NCBI RefSeq assembly: GCF_964355755.1 | Contig: NC_092677.1 | Coordinates: forward strand, 2,671,001-2,735,000 | DNA length: 64,000 nt | Direction of reading: 5' to 3' | Origin: Antedon mediterranea | Taxonomy: Eukaryota > Echinodermata > Crinoidea > Comatulida > Antedonidae | Shown: one piece after another, positions 24,584 through 35,300 of the stretch | Layout of the letters: every line of letters starts with the position of its first letter | Numbering within the stretch: the first letter of the stretch is position 1 | Made by a program: the position numbers and the translations under genes | Notes under the pieces: generated by a model | Databases searched by the model: none | What the model saw: only the letters and a program-made list of their open reading frames with translations | Told to the model about the DNA's origin: nothing

Positions 24584-24862
24584 AAACGTGGTTCCCACTA
24601 GCGACGCAACACAAGGACGTAACGCAACGCAAGTGAATTGACCAATCACAAGCGATGGCTTATTCGCTTGTGATTGCTAAAGCGTGGTTCCCACTAGAAC
24701 GTAACGCAAGGACGTAAACGCAACGCAAGCGTTTTAACCAATGACAAGCGAAGTTATAGACAGTTAGCAATCACAAGCGAATAAGCCATCGCTTGTGATT
24801 GGTCAATTCACTTGCGTTGCGTTACGTCCTTGCGTTGCGTCGCTAATGGGAACCACGCTTTA
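24584..24862. mobile_element. Family B, half copy B3 fused to full copy B4
   Basis: 24584-24681 is the reverse-orientation half of the element, from AAACGTGGTTCCCACTAGCG to CGCTTGTGATTGCTAA. It is followed at once by a full forward copy, 24680-24862, nearly identical to B2. The join falls inside the element centre, so one copy probably inserted into or recombined with another. Confidence 0.8.
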
Positions 24863-25181
24863 TTGAACAATTCGAGGCTAGATTTTCACTGTATGTTATA
24901 TTTTTTTGGTATACTATTACTCGGAAACAGCAATAAGCGAATAAACATATGGACAAAATCAGACGGTGTTATTAACGGATAAACAATATCAAAAACCTGC
25001 AACAATTATAACAATACCGGTACAGCAGTATGACCATATTAAACAGCAATAATAATCCGCAGGTAATGCGATAATATTACCGATAATAATTATAATAATG
25101 AATAATAATAATATTACAATGAAGCTGATTATGTATTTGTTCAGTATAAAGTAATTTTTTTACAAAAATGGACATAATGCC

Positions 25182-25869
25182 CTGTCTGCACTATCAAACT
25201 TGATATGGCAACAAAATGTGATATGCCCATACATGATGATTCATTCATTCTGCTTTTATTCAATATTTCTCTTTGCAGTATATATAAAATAAAACTGAAT
25301 GGCGAGAGATTTACATATAAAATTGGTACAAGCTTTCAAACATCAACATTTACAACATTAAAAAGTTAAAAAGTTAAAAAAAAAAATTTTTTAAAAAGGA
25401 GATATTACACATGGAAGAAACTGATGAAAGTACTTATTACTTATTATTATTATTATTGTTGTGTTTATTTTGGTTTATTAATTAGTCTACACAGTGCTGG
25501 GAAACATGAGTTGTTGAATCTTTTAGTATATGTTTCACTTTGCTTCTTAGCATTCCTAAGTATCCTGCCACACGTTTCGCCTCTCAATTTAGGAAGTGCG
25601 TTAGGGACGATTTTGTTAAGATTTTTAGCAAAATCAAGAAGAATATCTTCTCTTCTTTGATCTAAAAATTTAAGATTAAGTAGTTTAATTGCTTGATCAT
25701 AGGATGCATATTTTTGTCCGAGAATTATTCTACATGCGCGTTTCTGTATAGATTCAAGCTCCATGGATTGTGCTATGGTTAAGGCAGAGTGCCCATATTT
25801 GGGCATGTCAGTACCATATTTGGGCACATCACACTTTTTTGTCACATAAAGTTTGATAGTGTAGACAGA
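25182..25869. mobile_element. Family A element split by a LINE insertion (A6)
   Basis: The left end (CCTGTCTGCACTATCAAACT, then GTGATATGCCCATACATGAT) stops near 25228. The right part (GTGCCCATATTTGGGCATG to AAAGTTTGATAGTGTAGACA) resumes near 25789. The 560 bp between are the retrotransposon relic listed next. Confidence 0.8.
25229..25788 (-). pseudogene. CR1-group LINE relic, C-terminal end, nested in A6
   Basis: On the minus strand a frame at about 25490-25770 encodes SMELESIQKRACRIILGQKY, ASYDQAIKLLNLKFLDQRRE, LLDFAKNLNK and NNSCFPALCRLINKPK, the usual C-terminal end of CR1/jockey-group LINE proteins. The 3' end on the minus strand finishes with GAATAAAAGCAGAATGAATG, a short ATGA-type tail against the family A sequence. 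It is 5'-truncated. The open frame suggests it is not very old, and the surrounding family A copy is older. Confidence 0.8.
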
Positions 25870-25874
25870 GGGTA

Positions 25875-26050
25875 ACATTGATTGGTTCCCACGCAAGGAC
25901 GCGACGCAATATCACGTACACATAACGCGTGGATGATGTACGCACAGCGTAAAGATATACTTGCGCACGGCGCAAACACGTATTTTGACAAATCAAATAA
26001 ACGTGATGGATTATCTGAACTATCGATTGTGATTGGTTAAATAATGCGTC
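25875..26050. mobile_element. Possible diverged family B copy
   Basis: Contains GATTGGTTCCCACGCAAGGA and GTGATTGGTTAAATAATGCG with CACGTACACATAACGCG between. It has the vocabulary of family B but no clean inverted ends. The stretch 26051-26589 shows only simple CATCAT-rich sequence. Confidence 0.4.
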
Positions 26051-26589
26051 TAAGTGAATCACCCTTTACCATGACAACCAATACACATCATTGTTCATCG
26101 CCACCATAATCATCATTATTTCATTAAAACTTGCCATCGTTTTCATAATACAAACATTTATCATCATTAATATCTTCCCCTTCTTTTCCAATATATATGT
26201 CCATCTTCTTTCGTTATATTATTACAATCGAACAAACATGATATTTCATCGACAAATACGCATTGTCACCACAACCTCACCCGTAACATAATGACAACAC
26301 AATTTGGGTACAACTTATTTAATGATTTCCTTGGTAGAGTTTACAACAATGATATATTATATACACATCTTATAATGATAATGAGTCAATTCCATCTCGA
26401 TCATCATCATTCACGTCACAACAACGTCATCAGCATCGTTATTATCATGGTCGTCATCGTCATCAGCAGATCGGATCCATGACGGGGTACCGTAAGCAGG
26501 TAAAAATCACGTTAAAATCCTCTTAAAATATCATATTTTCTTTTCATCGTCAACTATTTAAAGCTTTTTTTCGTACTTTAACCCAACAA

Positions 26590-26945
26590 CGCAGTGACGT
26601 AAGGGGAGTGACCAATCACGACGCGGTACGATAGATCACCCGAACTTGTGATTGGTCAACTTATTTGTGTTGCGCCTATATCGTCGTCGTTGCGTTAAAG
26701 TGGAACCAAGCTTTATACATAAAATTGATTACCTTGACTCTATAAAAAAAAAACAACAAACACAATCCAATTTGAAATTTTTCTAATTTTAAATACACTA
26801 TTTAATATTTATACACTTTGTAAACGCAACGTTGTGATTTGACCAATCACAACACTTATATTAAGCAACTCATCATGTTTAATCCAGTCACTTGTGATTG
26901 GTAAAATGACTAGCATTGCGCGTACGTTCTGCGTGGTTTCCTAGA
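26590..26945. mobile_element. Two diverged family B copies
   Basis: 26590-26713 ends GTTAAAGTGGAACCAAGCTT and has paired GTGACCAATCACG and TTGTGATTGGTCAAC words. 26820-26945 has GATTTGACCAATCACAAC and CACTTGTGATTGG with a CGTTCTGCGTGG end. Both are eroded relatives of the 182-bp element. Confidence 0.55.
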
Positions 26946-26959
26946 ATAGTCAACAGCAG

Positions 26960-27095
26960 CATGGTAATAATAATAATAATAATAATAATACTACTATTAA
27001 TAATAATAATAATAATAATAATACTACTATTAATAATAATAATAATAATATAACAATTTATATAGCGCACATATCCACTAAAAGTGCTCAATTGA
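26960..27095 (-). mobile_element. L2-like LINE 3' end (minus strand)
   Basis: An (ATA/TAA) microsatellite is followed by CAATTTATATAGCGCACATA and TCCACTAAAAGTGCTCAATTG, the inverted form of the AAAGCGCTATATAAAT end at 20 kb. It is a short 5'-truncated copy. Confidence 0.55.
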
Positions 27096-27469
27096 CTAAA
27101 AACTATCAGACGTATGACTACAAGAATGTCTTACTGCTGTTTTATATTAGTAGTATTGAAAGGTTACTAGGCAGGCAGGATATATCATAGAAAATGTTGG
27201 TTTCTACAAAAAGTTTGTAATCGCCCCTTTTCTACTTCTGACGCTTGTGCGTCAGTGAGGAACCCTGTTATGCATTTTGCCAGATCAAGAAGCAAAATTG
27301 CTGCGCTCAACACAAACTCGAATATAATAAATTCAGGAGACATCAGTAAACTAATCCATTGGAGAGATTGTAGTCAGCAAACAAGAAACTAAAGGTGCTG
27401 TTTATTGGCTCTAGACATAATACTGTACGAGAATCAAGTGTGCTCTACAAACTAAACACCCACTTTTTG

Positions 27470-28507
27470 TTAAACTTCATCCTTTTCCCCAATTTCATCC
27501 ATCTCATGTTCGTCATCTTTGAGGAGTTGAGTAAACCTTGTCTTGTTCTTAACCGTCGAAATGACCCTTGTGCTCGTGTTAGTACTGTTCACTTTCGACG
27601 TTTTATTAGACTTACAGCCGAACATTTTCATTAATCCGTCCCGGTAAGATCTACTCATAAGATACAGGATGATGGGATTGCTACAGCCGTTTATATAGAC
27701 CAGGGTTGTTTTCCATGTGGGTAGATGAGATTCGTGCACATCCATTGTGAATTCAAAGAAATCATATTGATAGTGTTTGTAGATACTGTAAAAAGTTGTC
27801 GGAGCCCAGCAAACTGCAAACAGCACAGCAATAACTATAACAAGCATTCCAAGTCTTTGCCGTTCCCTCTGCACCCGGTCACAACTGTTGGACGAATTCT
27901 TAGCAAACTGAGTACTCCTAAATAGACGATGGGCTATCAGAACATACGAAACTAATATTACTATAAGGGGTAGGCCGTAAAATAAACCGGCGCGTACGCA
28001 ATCATACGCGAAACCGCCGGTGTGCTCATAATCTGGCACGTACAAACAATAGGTTGCATTGACCTCTGTACTTGCCTCTCCTAAAAATAATATCGGCGAT
28101 GCCATCGCTATTGAAATAATCCAAATTATAGCGACTACAGTTCCGTAGATTTTACCCGGTCGTAATCGCATAATCGCAAACGGATGAACAATGGCCAGAA
28201 ATCGGTCAATGCTAAGCGCCATTAGTGTCAATACGGCTATGCCTTGACTGACGACAACGGCGACAGCAGTACCAAGGCAAATAACAGGTTTGTTTATGTC
28301 CACAATATCGAATTCAATAAGAACATCAACAAGATCACATGTTAATAATAAGAATAAGTCACCGATTGCAATGTTTGCAAGTAAATAGTTTCTAGGACTA
28401 CTAGTAACTTGACGTGTGAATATGATCAGGATGATAGAGCCATTACACACTGTGCCGATTATCAGCATAACTACATCAAGTATCAATAGTGTGTGTTGTA
28501 CATCCAT
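27470..28507 (-). CDS. Class A (rhodopsin-like) G-protein-coupled receptor, probably peptide-binding
   Basis: One uninterrupted frame of 345 codons encodes seven hydrophobic segments with class A landmarks: TM1 GTVCNGSIIL (N1.50), TM2 LANIAIGDLFLLL, the TM3 end ALSIDRFLAIVHP (DRF in place of DRY), a TM4 tryptophan (IIWIISI), TM5 YGLPLIVILVSYVL, TM6 VLFAVCWAPTTFYS (CWxP) and TM7 NGCSNPIILYLMS (NPxxY variant). A conserved cysteine pair is likely at VICLG and TYCLYV. The region with LLLLTC and VD in TM2-ECL1 and the TM7 text look most like bombesin/CCHamide-type neuropeptide receptors, but I cannot assign the ligand. The frame starts with only about six residues before TM1, and an in-frame stop lies 15 bp upstream, so there is almost no extracellular N-terminus unless an upstream exon supplies one. 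The C-tail is rich in Lys, Ser and acidic residues. Confidence 0.9.
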   Translation of the reverse strand: MDVQHTLLILDVVMLIIGTVCNGSIILIIFTRQVTSSPRNYLLANIAIGDLFLLLTCDLVDVLIEFDIVDINKPVICLGTAVAVVVSQGIAVLTLMALSIDRFLAIVHPFAIMRLRPGKIYGTVVAIIWIISIAMASPILFLGEASTEVNATYCLYVPDYEHTGGFAYDCVRAGLFYGLPLIVILVSYVLIAHRLFRSTQFAKNSSNSCDRVQRERQRLGMLVIVIAVLFAVCWAPTTFYSIYKHYQYDFFEFTMDVHESHLPTWKTTLVYINGCSNPIILYLMSRSYRDGLMKMFGCKSNKTSKVNSTNTSTRVISTVKNKTRFTQLLKDDEHEMDEIGEKDEV

Positions 28508-28689
28508 GTTTGTAGCTTGTTATTTTAAATTTGCGAGTAAAATCGTATCAAACATTCCTGAAAATAAATGGAAAAGAAGCATTACTTCATGGTTCCTGGT
28601 CGACTAGGAGATGTTAATAAGCATCTACTTAGTTTCTAACAAGCAACACCTGACTAACCATAGTTTTCGCTTTTTTGTTTCATCTTTAA

Positions 28690-28910
28690 AACTTGGTTCC
28701 CACAAGGTCGCAACACAAAGGCATACACGCAACGCACGCGAGTTGGCCAATCACAAGTGACAGTTCAGCGATGATCGCACTGTGATTGGTCAATTTACTT
28801 GCATTGCGCTTAAAGCGTGGATCCTACTAGAGACGCAACGCAAGGACGTACGCGCAACGCAAGCGAGTTGACCAATGGCAAACCACTGTTTGAATAATCC
28901 ATCGTTTGTT
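28690..28910. mobile_element. Two partial family B copies
   Basis: 28690-28808 runs from TTGGTTCCCACAAGGTCGCA to TTACTTGCATTGCGCTTAA. 28811-28910 runs from AGCGTGGATCCTACTAGAGA to CCATCGTTTGTT. The second lacks its right half and abuts the complete copy at 28911. Confidence 0.65.
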
Positions 28911-29190
28911 AAGCTTGGTTCCCACTAGAACGTAACGCAAGGACGTAAACGCAACGCAAGCGTTTTAACCAATGGCAAGCGAAGTTATAGACAGTTAGCA
29001 ATCACAAGCGAATAAGCCATCGCTTGTGATTGGTCAATTCACTTGCGTTGCGTTACGTCCTTGCGTTGCGTCGCTAGTGACAACCACGCTTTATTGACTA
29101 CGTTGCGTTTATCTTGCGTTGCGTCGCTAGTAGGAAGCAAGGTTAAGTAAGTCCTTGAGTTGCGTCCTATAGTGGGAACCAATTAAGCAT
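28911..29190. mobile_element. Family B copy B10 (complete) plus a half copy
   Basis: 28911-29092 matches B2 and B4 closely across 182 bp. 29093-29190 adds a right-half fragment with TTGCGTTGCGTCGCTAGTAG and a terminal TATAGTGGGAACCAATTAA. Together with the two preceding pieces this forms a four-part cluster 180-680 bp upstream of the GPCR start. Confidence 0.8.
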
Positions 29191-29229
29191 TAACATTGTA
29201 GACCTGGCGTTGATTTTTAAACTTGAAAC

Positions 29230-29300
29230 TTATATACAAGATACAAGATACAAGATAACTTTATTGTCAAATAGTTCGTCAACGAACGATTTGAAATTGG
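29230..29300 (-). mobile_element. Rex1-like LINE 3' end (minus strand)
   Basis: ACAAGATACAAGATAACTTT followed by ATTGTCAAATAGTTCGTC is the inverted form of a 3' end like that at 39615-39660 (AATAAAAGTTATCTTATC). It is a very short copy. The stretch from 29301 to 30030 holds nothing else I recognise. Confidence 0.5.
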
Positions 29301-30153
29301 TTTTTCTCATGGCAACTTAATATAACTATATAAAAATAACTATTTTATGTTATTGTATCAATTAAATTTAAAAGAAGCCTGGTCGTCAACAATGCCATAA
29401 ATAGAAAACAAAATGAACGTCTTGTTTTGAACCATTTGAATTATGGTTATCATGTTATCATTCAATGTTGTAAAATTCTACCAACTTTATAAAAAATAGC
29501 CTATCGTAAAATATATAGCAAATTCCGAGACTATTATTATCCTACCTTACATCTAAAACTGTTCGGTTTGTCCCAGTTGCTTTTTCTGTCGTGCTCTTAT
29601 TCCTTCAGCATTAAACTCCAGAGAAGAAAGAGAAAACTAGAATGCCGAAAACTTCACGACATTTCATTGAAACGTTCGATTTGGTTGTGCGCGTTGCTCG
29701 TGCGTTTTCTCTCGATTGATTGGCCACAACCTCAAACCGCCTTAAATACACATTTCAGCTTGCATTCTGATTGGCTGAATACTTGTGTGGCGGCGGGCTC
29801 TGTGATGAATTGGAAAAATGCATGAAGAAAAGTTTAATCAATCATAAAAATAAATACGTTTTTGTTTTGTCTGATATTCATCTCTTTCCACTAAATCTTC
29901 AACTCATTTAAAATAGAAGACATAATTATTGTAATTAAAATCTAGGATAACGGCTTCTATTTTTTGTTTTTACGAAGTAAGGGATGTTGAATGATGATGA
30001 AATTGTAAGATTTCCCATCATGAGTTTGGTTCACAATTGCGCTTGTTCTTATAAAGCGCACAATTAGTAATTTGACCAATCACGACTATTGGTTGTGATT
30101 GGTTCACTCACTTGTGTTGCGCCTCTACGACGTTACATTACGTAGCGCGTGTG

Positions 30154-30330
30154 AAGCTTGGTTCCCACTAGAACGTAACGCAAGGACGTAAACGCAACGC
30201 AAGCGTTTTAACCAATGACAAGTTATAGACAGTTAGCAATCACAAGCGAATAAGCCATCGCTTGTGATTGGTCAATTCACTTGCGTTGCGTTACGTCCTT
30301 GTGTTGCGTCGCTAGTGGGAACCACGCTTA
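30154..30330. mobile_element. Family B copy B13 (complete, small internal deletion)
   Basis: Starts AAGCTTGGTTCCCACTAGAA and ends CGCTAGTGGGAACCACGCTT. Compared with B2, eight or so bases are missing after CCAATGACAAG. A more diverged relative lies at about 30045-30150. Confidence 0.8.
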
Positions 30331-30387
30331 AGTGGGACAATAGCTTCAACTCAGTCAATCAATAATGTTATATCTAAGCTATCTAAG

Positions 30388-30556
30388 GCACTGTCTACAC
30401 AATCAAACTTTATGTGACAACAAAATGTGTGATGTGCCCATATTATATGGACATGATGATATCATATCACTACCATATTTGGGGCATATCACACCATATT
30501 TATGCACACCATACTGTTTTTTTGTCAAACTAGTTTGATAGTTACGACAGAGCTTA
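30388..30556. mobile_element. Family A element, copy A7
   Basis: Left end GCACTGTCTACACAATCAAA, right end GTCAAACTAGTTTGATAGTT with a GACAGAGCTTA terminus, and a centre with TATGGACATGATGATATCAT and two extra CACACCATA words. Confidence 0.8.
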
Positions 30557-32026
30557 AGAAACAATTAATTTTTCAATTTCCGTTTGTTCATCCTAACGAT
30601 CATAACAAGTTCAAATGGAAGAGTTAATGCTTCAATAAAGTTTTATCTTTCTGTAATGTTTATGACAGTTATGTTTATTAATATCTTAAGATCCTAAATA
30701 AATAAAGAGAAGTAGGCAAAATGATAACCAAGGCTAGAATTAAACAGTTTAATCATGAGGAGAAACGCCCCAAATGATGGCTTATCCGTAGCCTAGTCCC
30801 CGTTGAGTTCATTGCCAAGACATTAGAAAAGTCACTTCCTTCTTTCACTACCATAGGCCCTATGCCTGCATCGGTTGGTTTGTTTAAACAACATTTGAAC
30901 ACTAAGGGCAGTTTTAGGAACTAACAATCAACTAAGTGCTTTCGATTAAAAGAACGAGAGCGAGTAGACAACGTGTATTATTTGGATATAACGGTTTACA
31001 CTAATAAAACTACTAATTTTATTAGTTTAAAATCTCCAGTTGTTGGTCATACATACCAATGAGTAATAAATGCATATCAATTGGAATATAAAATATACCT
31101 GTGATTGGGGTTATTCCAAGGTAATGACTTGAAATATATGTTTGTTTTTATTTGGAGGTTCAGACCTAAAGCCAAATTGGCTTAATGAAATCCCCACACA
31201 CATTTTTTATCATTTATATTTTTTTTTAAATGTATGTATTGTTATATTTTTGTGTAAAATAAAATCTGAAACTGAACTGAACTGAAAGTAGGCCTACCTC
31301 TGAATTATTGGTAAAATTTCTAATTAGATCAGAACGATAATATCAATTATTAATGAATATGATCAATCTGTTCATTTTTTATTTCGGTTTGTCTAATAAA
31401 TTACGCTGACCCAAAAAATCGTGGAATATGGCAGTTTACTGACTGTCAACTGATGGTGTTGGATATCGTAAGTATATGATGATATGACAAATGGTAATAA
31501 CTTATGCGAACGATCGAAGTTCGATGAGTGACGTAAGATGATTTGACAGTTGACGCGTTTCTTACACTTGCAACGCAAATAATTCATTGATGTTTTGATC
31601 GCGATTTGTCGATGGTTGAGATGAGGCTATTTAACCGGCAGCTTTGCATAGTAATAATATTTATATAATGTAATTATTCATTCAAAATTCCAGTTAAGCA
31701 TACTACTAAACACTTCGTAGTAGTTTATTCGTCATTATAAAGTTGTATTTGAAGTATTTCATTCAAAATATCTATTTAAATAAAGGAAAAGTATTGTCTA
31801 TTTACACGGAAATGTCGTCTGCTTAGCTCCTTCGAAACCATTTCACATACCAAGTTGTTTTTGCTAAGAATCAGGTCGTAGTGTCTTTTGTAGTTTCTTA
31901 AATGCTGATTTTATGTGATTACAATCTCTGTTTTATCGTATAATTGAACAGTAATACGATAACAGTAATTTAAAGCTGTGTTTAGAAGGTAAAATATATT
32001 GTATTATTTATAATAATATTTGTTAG
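30557..32026. other. Intergenic sequence with a possible LINE 3' end
   Basis: At about 31130-31290 there is a T-rich block ending TAAAATAAAATCTGAAACTG with an ACTGA-type tail, the look of a 5'-truncated LINE 3' end on the + strand. Elsewhere I see no gene, although the last 300 bp presumably include regulatory sequence of IFT57. Confidence 0.4.
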
Positions 32027-32092
32027 GCTCAAGCCCAGCATATGCAGCACGCAGGCCACCCGCAGCAGCAGCACGACGGCTACGGCACGCAG
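32027..32092 (+). other. Candidate orphan exon, 66 bp, Gln/His-rich
   Basis: A GC-rich 66-bp block stands out in AT-rich surroundings. It is preceded by TGTTAG and followed by GTAATA, so it has acceptor- and donor-like borders, and it is an exact 22 codons in the frame that reads AQAQHMQHAGHP then QQQHDGYGTQ. I do not recognise the protein. It could be an alternative or 5' exon of a neighbouring gene, or a chance open stretch of CAG-rich sequence. It lies 258 bp before the IFT57 start codon on the same strand. Confidence 0.3.
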
Positions 32093-32350
32093 GTAATAGG
32101 TGGAGGCTGGCTAAACAATACATAGGCCTAGCCTAAATTCATAGGCCTAGAGGTTTGCTTTTTAATTGTTTTTACATACTTTTCAGTAATTCTGAATTTA
32201 AGGTTAAAACTAAAATACATTTATTTTTTATTTTCTGAAAAAAAACTTTAATTGAGAGATTTAAAATTCTCTTTTTTTAGTTTTATTAAATATTATTATT
32301 AGTCTTTAAATTATTTTTATTTATTTTTTTATTTTTAATAAAGTTTGAAA

Positions 32351-35300
32351 ATGGGAGACGACACAAGAGGAGAAGGAGGTGACAGTGGCCCTGGTCAGAT
32401 TCATAAACAATTTGTTGTTATGGAAGATTTACTAGATAAACTCAAACTTCTCAATTATGAGGAAGGATTTTTGAGAAATCTTGGTTTTAAACCATTATCA
32501 AGGTAACAATTACTAAATAATATACTATTAATGTACCTTAAATCATTACTTTAAACACTTAACACAACCATGTCAATAAAAATATTAATAATATTATTTA
32601 TGTATATTTGTTATCAAAGAAGTTTTTATATAAATTTATTATTAGGTCATCTTTTTTTTTCATTGTAATTAAATTGAAGAAAAAAAAGATTACCAAAAAA
32701 AAATGCTTGCTATCAACAATATTACAAGATAACCATGGAGTGTTTACTTCATGAGATAACAGTGTTATTCATACAAGCAATTTATAATGTTTTTATTTTA
32801 TCTTCACAGGCACTATTTTGCCATAGCAACAAATCCAGGAGAGCAGTTTTTCATTTTTACATCTTTGTGTGCTTGGCTTGTTAATCTAAGTGGTAGGCAG
32901 ATGGAACAACCACAAGAGGTACATAAAGACAATTGACCATTGGTCAACCCATTATTTCAAATTTAAACTAGAGATACTCTGTTCATTAGAACATAAACCC
33001 TATCAAATGAATTTTGTGACCTTTGACCCTAAGCTGTCAACATTCCATGAATTTTACTGATTTACACACTTCAGAAGGAAATACTTATCTTATCTGGCTC
33101 ATTTGCATTATGGGTTGACAAACATCCATACAATTTTCTTATTGTTTTTACTACATAATTCCTTTTATTCATTACTATTTATCAAATGCCTCGCTCACAA
33201 TCTTGATTTTAAAAAATGGGTATAATGAAATACATTGAAATTTAAAAAAATTGTTATTTCCCAGTATGATGAACATTATTCCATACAATTTTGTTAGGAT
33301 TTATTGTTTTTACTACATAAATTATTATTTTACTTGCACTGATGAAGGGCTAGTGTTGCCCGAAAGCTCTGCTAACTTTTCTGGCTGTTTTACTCAATCA
33401 TTTTGATTTAGCTTTTCGCTTTTTGTTCTTGTATCTCCATTGAGATCCAGCCAATGATACCCACAGCATTGTCATTTTTTCAGTAATTTGCCTTTGAATT
33501 TATTTGTAAAATGCAGTTATTATATGAAATATATCTAGGATGAAATAAATTGGGATTTTAAACAAACTTGCGACAATAGAAGATGTAAAAATGAATGATT
33601 ATTTCCCAGTATGATGATCCTAATGCGACCATTTCAAGTATTCTAGATGAATTGCGTCAACTTGGTGGAACGGTAGACTTTCCACCTTCCAAGCTCAAAC
33701 AGGGTTGCGGAGAACATTGTATTTATGTACTAGATAAAATCAGTGATGAGACGCTCAAACATATCAACTTTAAATGGTCCAGGTAATATACTTATTTGTG
33801 CCCTACATTTCAGTAAACAGTTAGAATATGTTTAACCATCACACTACTTACTCAATTATTTGATCACTCACTATTTAGACCACAATACCCGCAAGAGGAA
33901 GCCGATGAAGAAGAAACAGCAGTGGACGAAGAAGAAGAGTTGACGTTGGATAAACTAGAGCAAGACTTTGTTGTAAGTAGTTAAAAGAACACATGCAATC
34001 TCACCTTCTCCTAAACGCATTACGAGTCAAATGAAGAACAATTCTGTCTTCATGCCATCTCACTTTCTCCTAAAGGCATTACAGGTCAAATGAAGAACAA
34101 TACTGTCTCTATGCCATCTCACCTTCTCCTAAAGGCATTACAGGTCAAATAAAGAACAATACTGTCTCTATGCCATCTCACCTTCTCCTAAAGGCATTAC
34201 AGGTCTAATGCAGAACAATTCTGTCTCTATACCTTCGCCTTCTGCTAAGACTTTTTTAAGTGGAACATTCAAGACTTTAACTAAATCATTTATATCACAA
34301 TCTTTATGCTAATATTTGTTTGTAGGAAGAGCATGAGGATGACATTGAAGAAGAAGGTAGTTTTCTTGATCTAGCTGGTCTTCAAAATCTGCAAGCTGCA
34401 ACGGTAAGTAGCATTAAACACACCGCCAAGTATCAATATGGATGCTACAAAGATCAGGCTCCCTGAAATACGGAAATTTCAGATTTTTTTTATGGTCCCA
34501 AATCATTGTTATTTATTTTTCATGGAAACCATTTTTTATTTATTCAGGTTTATACAATAAAAAAACATGCAGCCCGATGGCTGAAATTGTTGATTTACAA
34601 AAATATATATATATATATATGGAAACACAAATATTTAAAAAATACAAAAATTAATACAAAACATTAACAAATTTGAAAAAAATTCACTCGGACAGAAAGC
34701 AAATCATGCGCATGATAAATAATAAATGTCATGTGACCCAATATTGTCCAATCCGATTAAGGATTCTACTCTGTTATTGATATATTACATTTATTTGTTA
34801 ATATTTTCTGTTTTATAATGATAGGCAAATATGGAGAGCTCCAAGCCTGAAAATATAATGGAATCCACAACAAATGCTGATGAATGGAAACTGGAAGTGG
34901 AACGAGTGATGCCGTCATTAAAAGTGCACATCCGTACGGATAACAAAGATTGGAGAACGCATGTGGACCAGATGCATCAGCATAGAGATGGCATTGATAA
35001 TGCGTTGTCACAGACTCAGGTAAAGTTCAGTGCATAGATAGACAGTTATGACAAACTTAGTGTATAAGGTTAGACACCTCAGATCCAAGTTATGACAAGC
35101 TTAGTGTATAGGGTTAGACACCTCAGATCCAAGTTATGACAAGCTTAGTGTATAGGGTTAGACACCTCAGATCCAAGTTTAATGACAAGCTTAGTGTATA
35201 GGGTTAGACACCTCAGATCCAAGTTATGACAAGCTTAGTGTATAGGGTTAGACACCTCAGATCCAAGTTATGACAAGCTTAATGTATAGAGTTAGACAGC

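Noticed and set aside
26091-26482. Two short hydrophobic or His-rich ORFs
   Set aside because: They sit in simple CAT/ATT-rich sequence, with no conservation visible.
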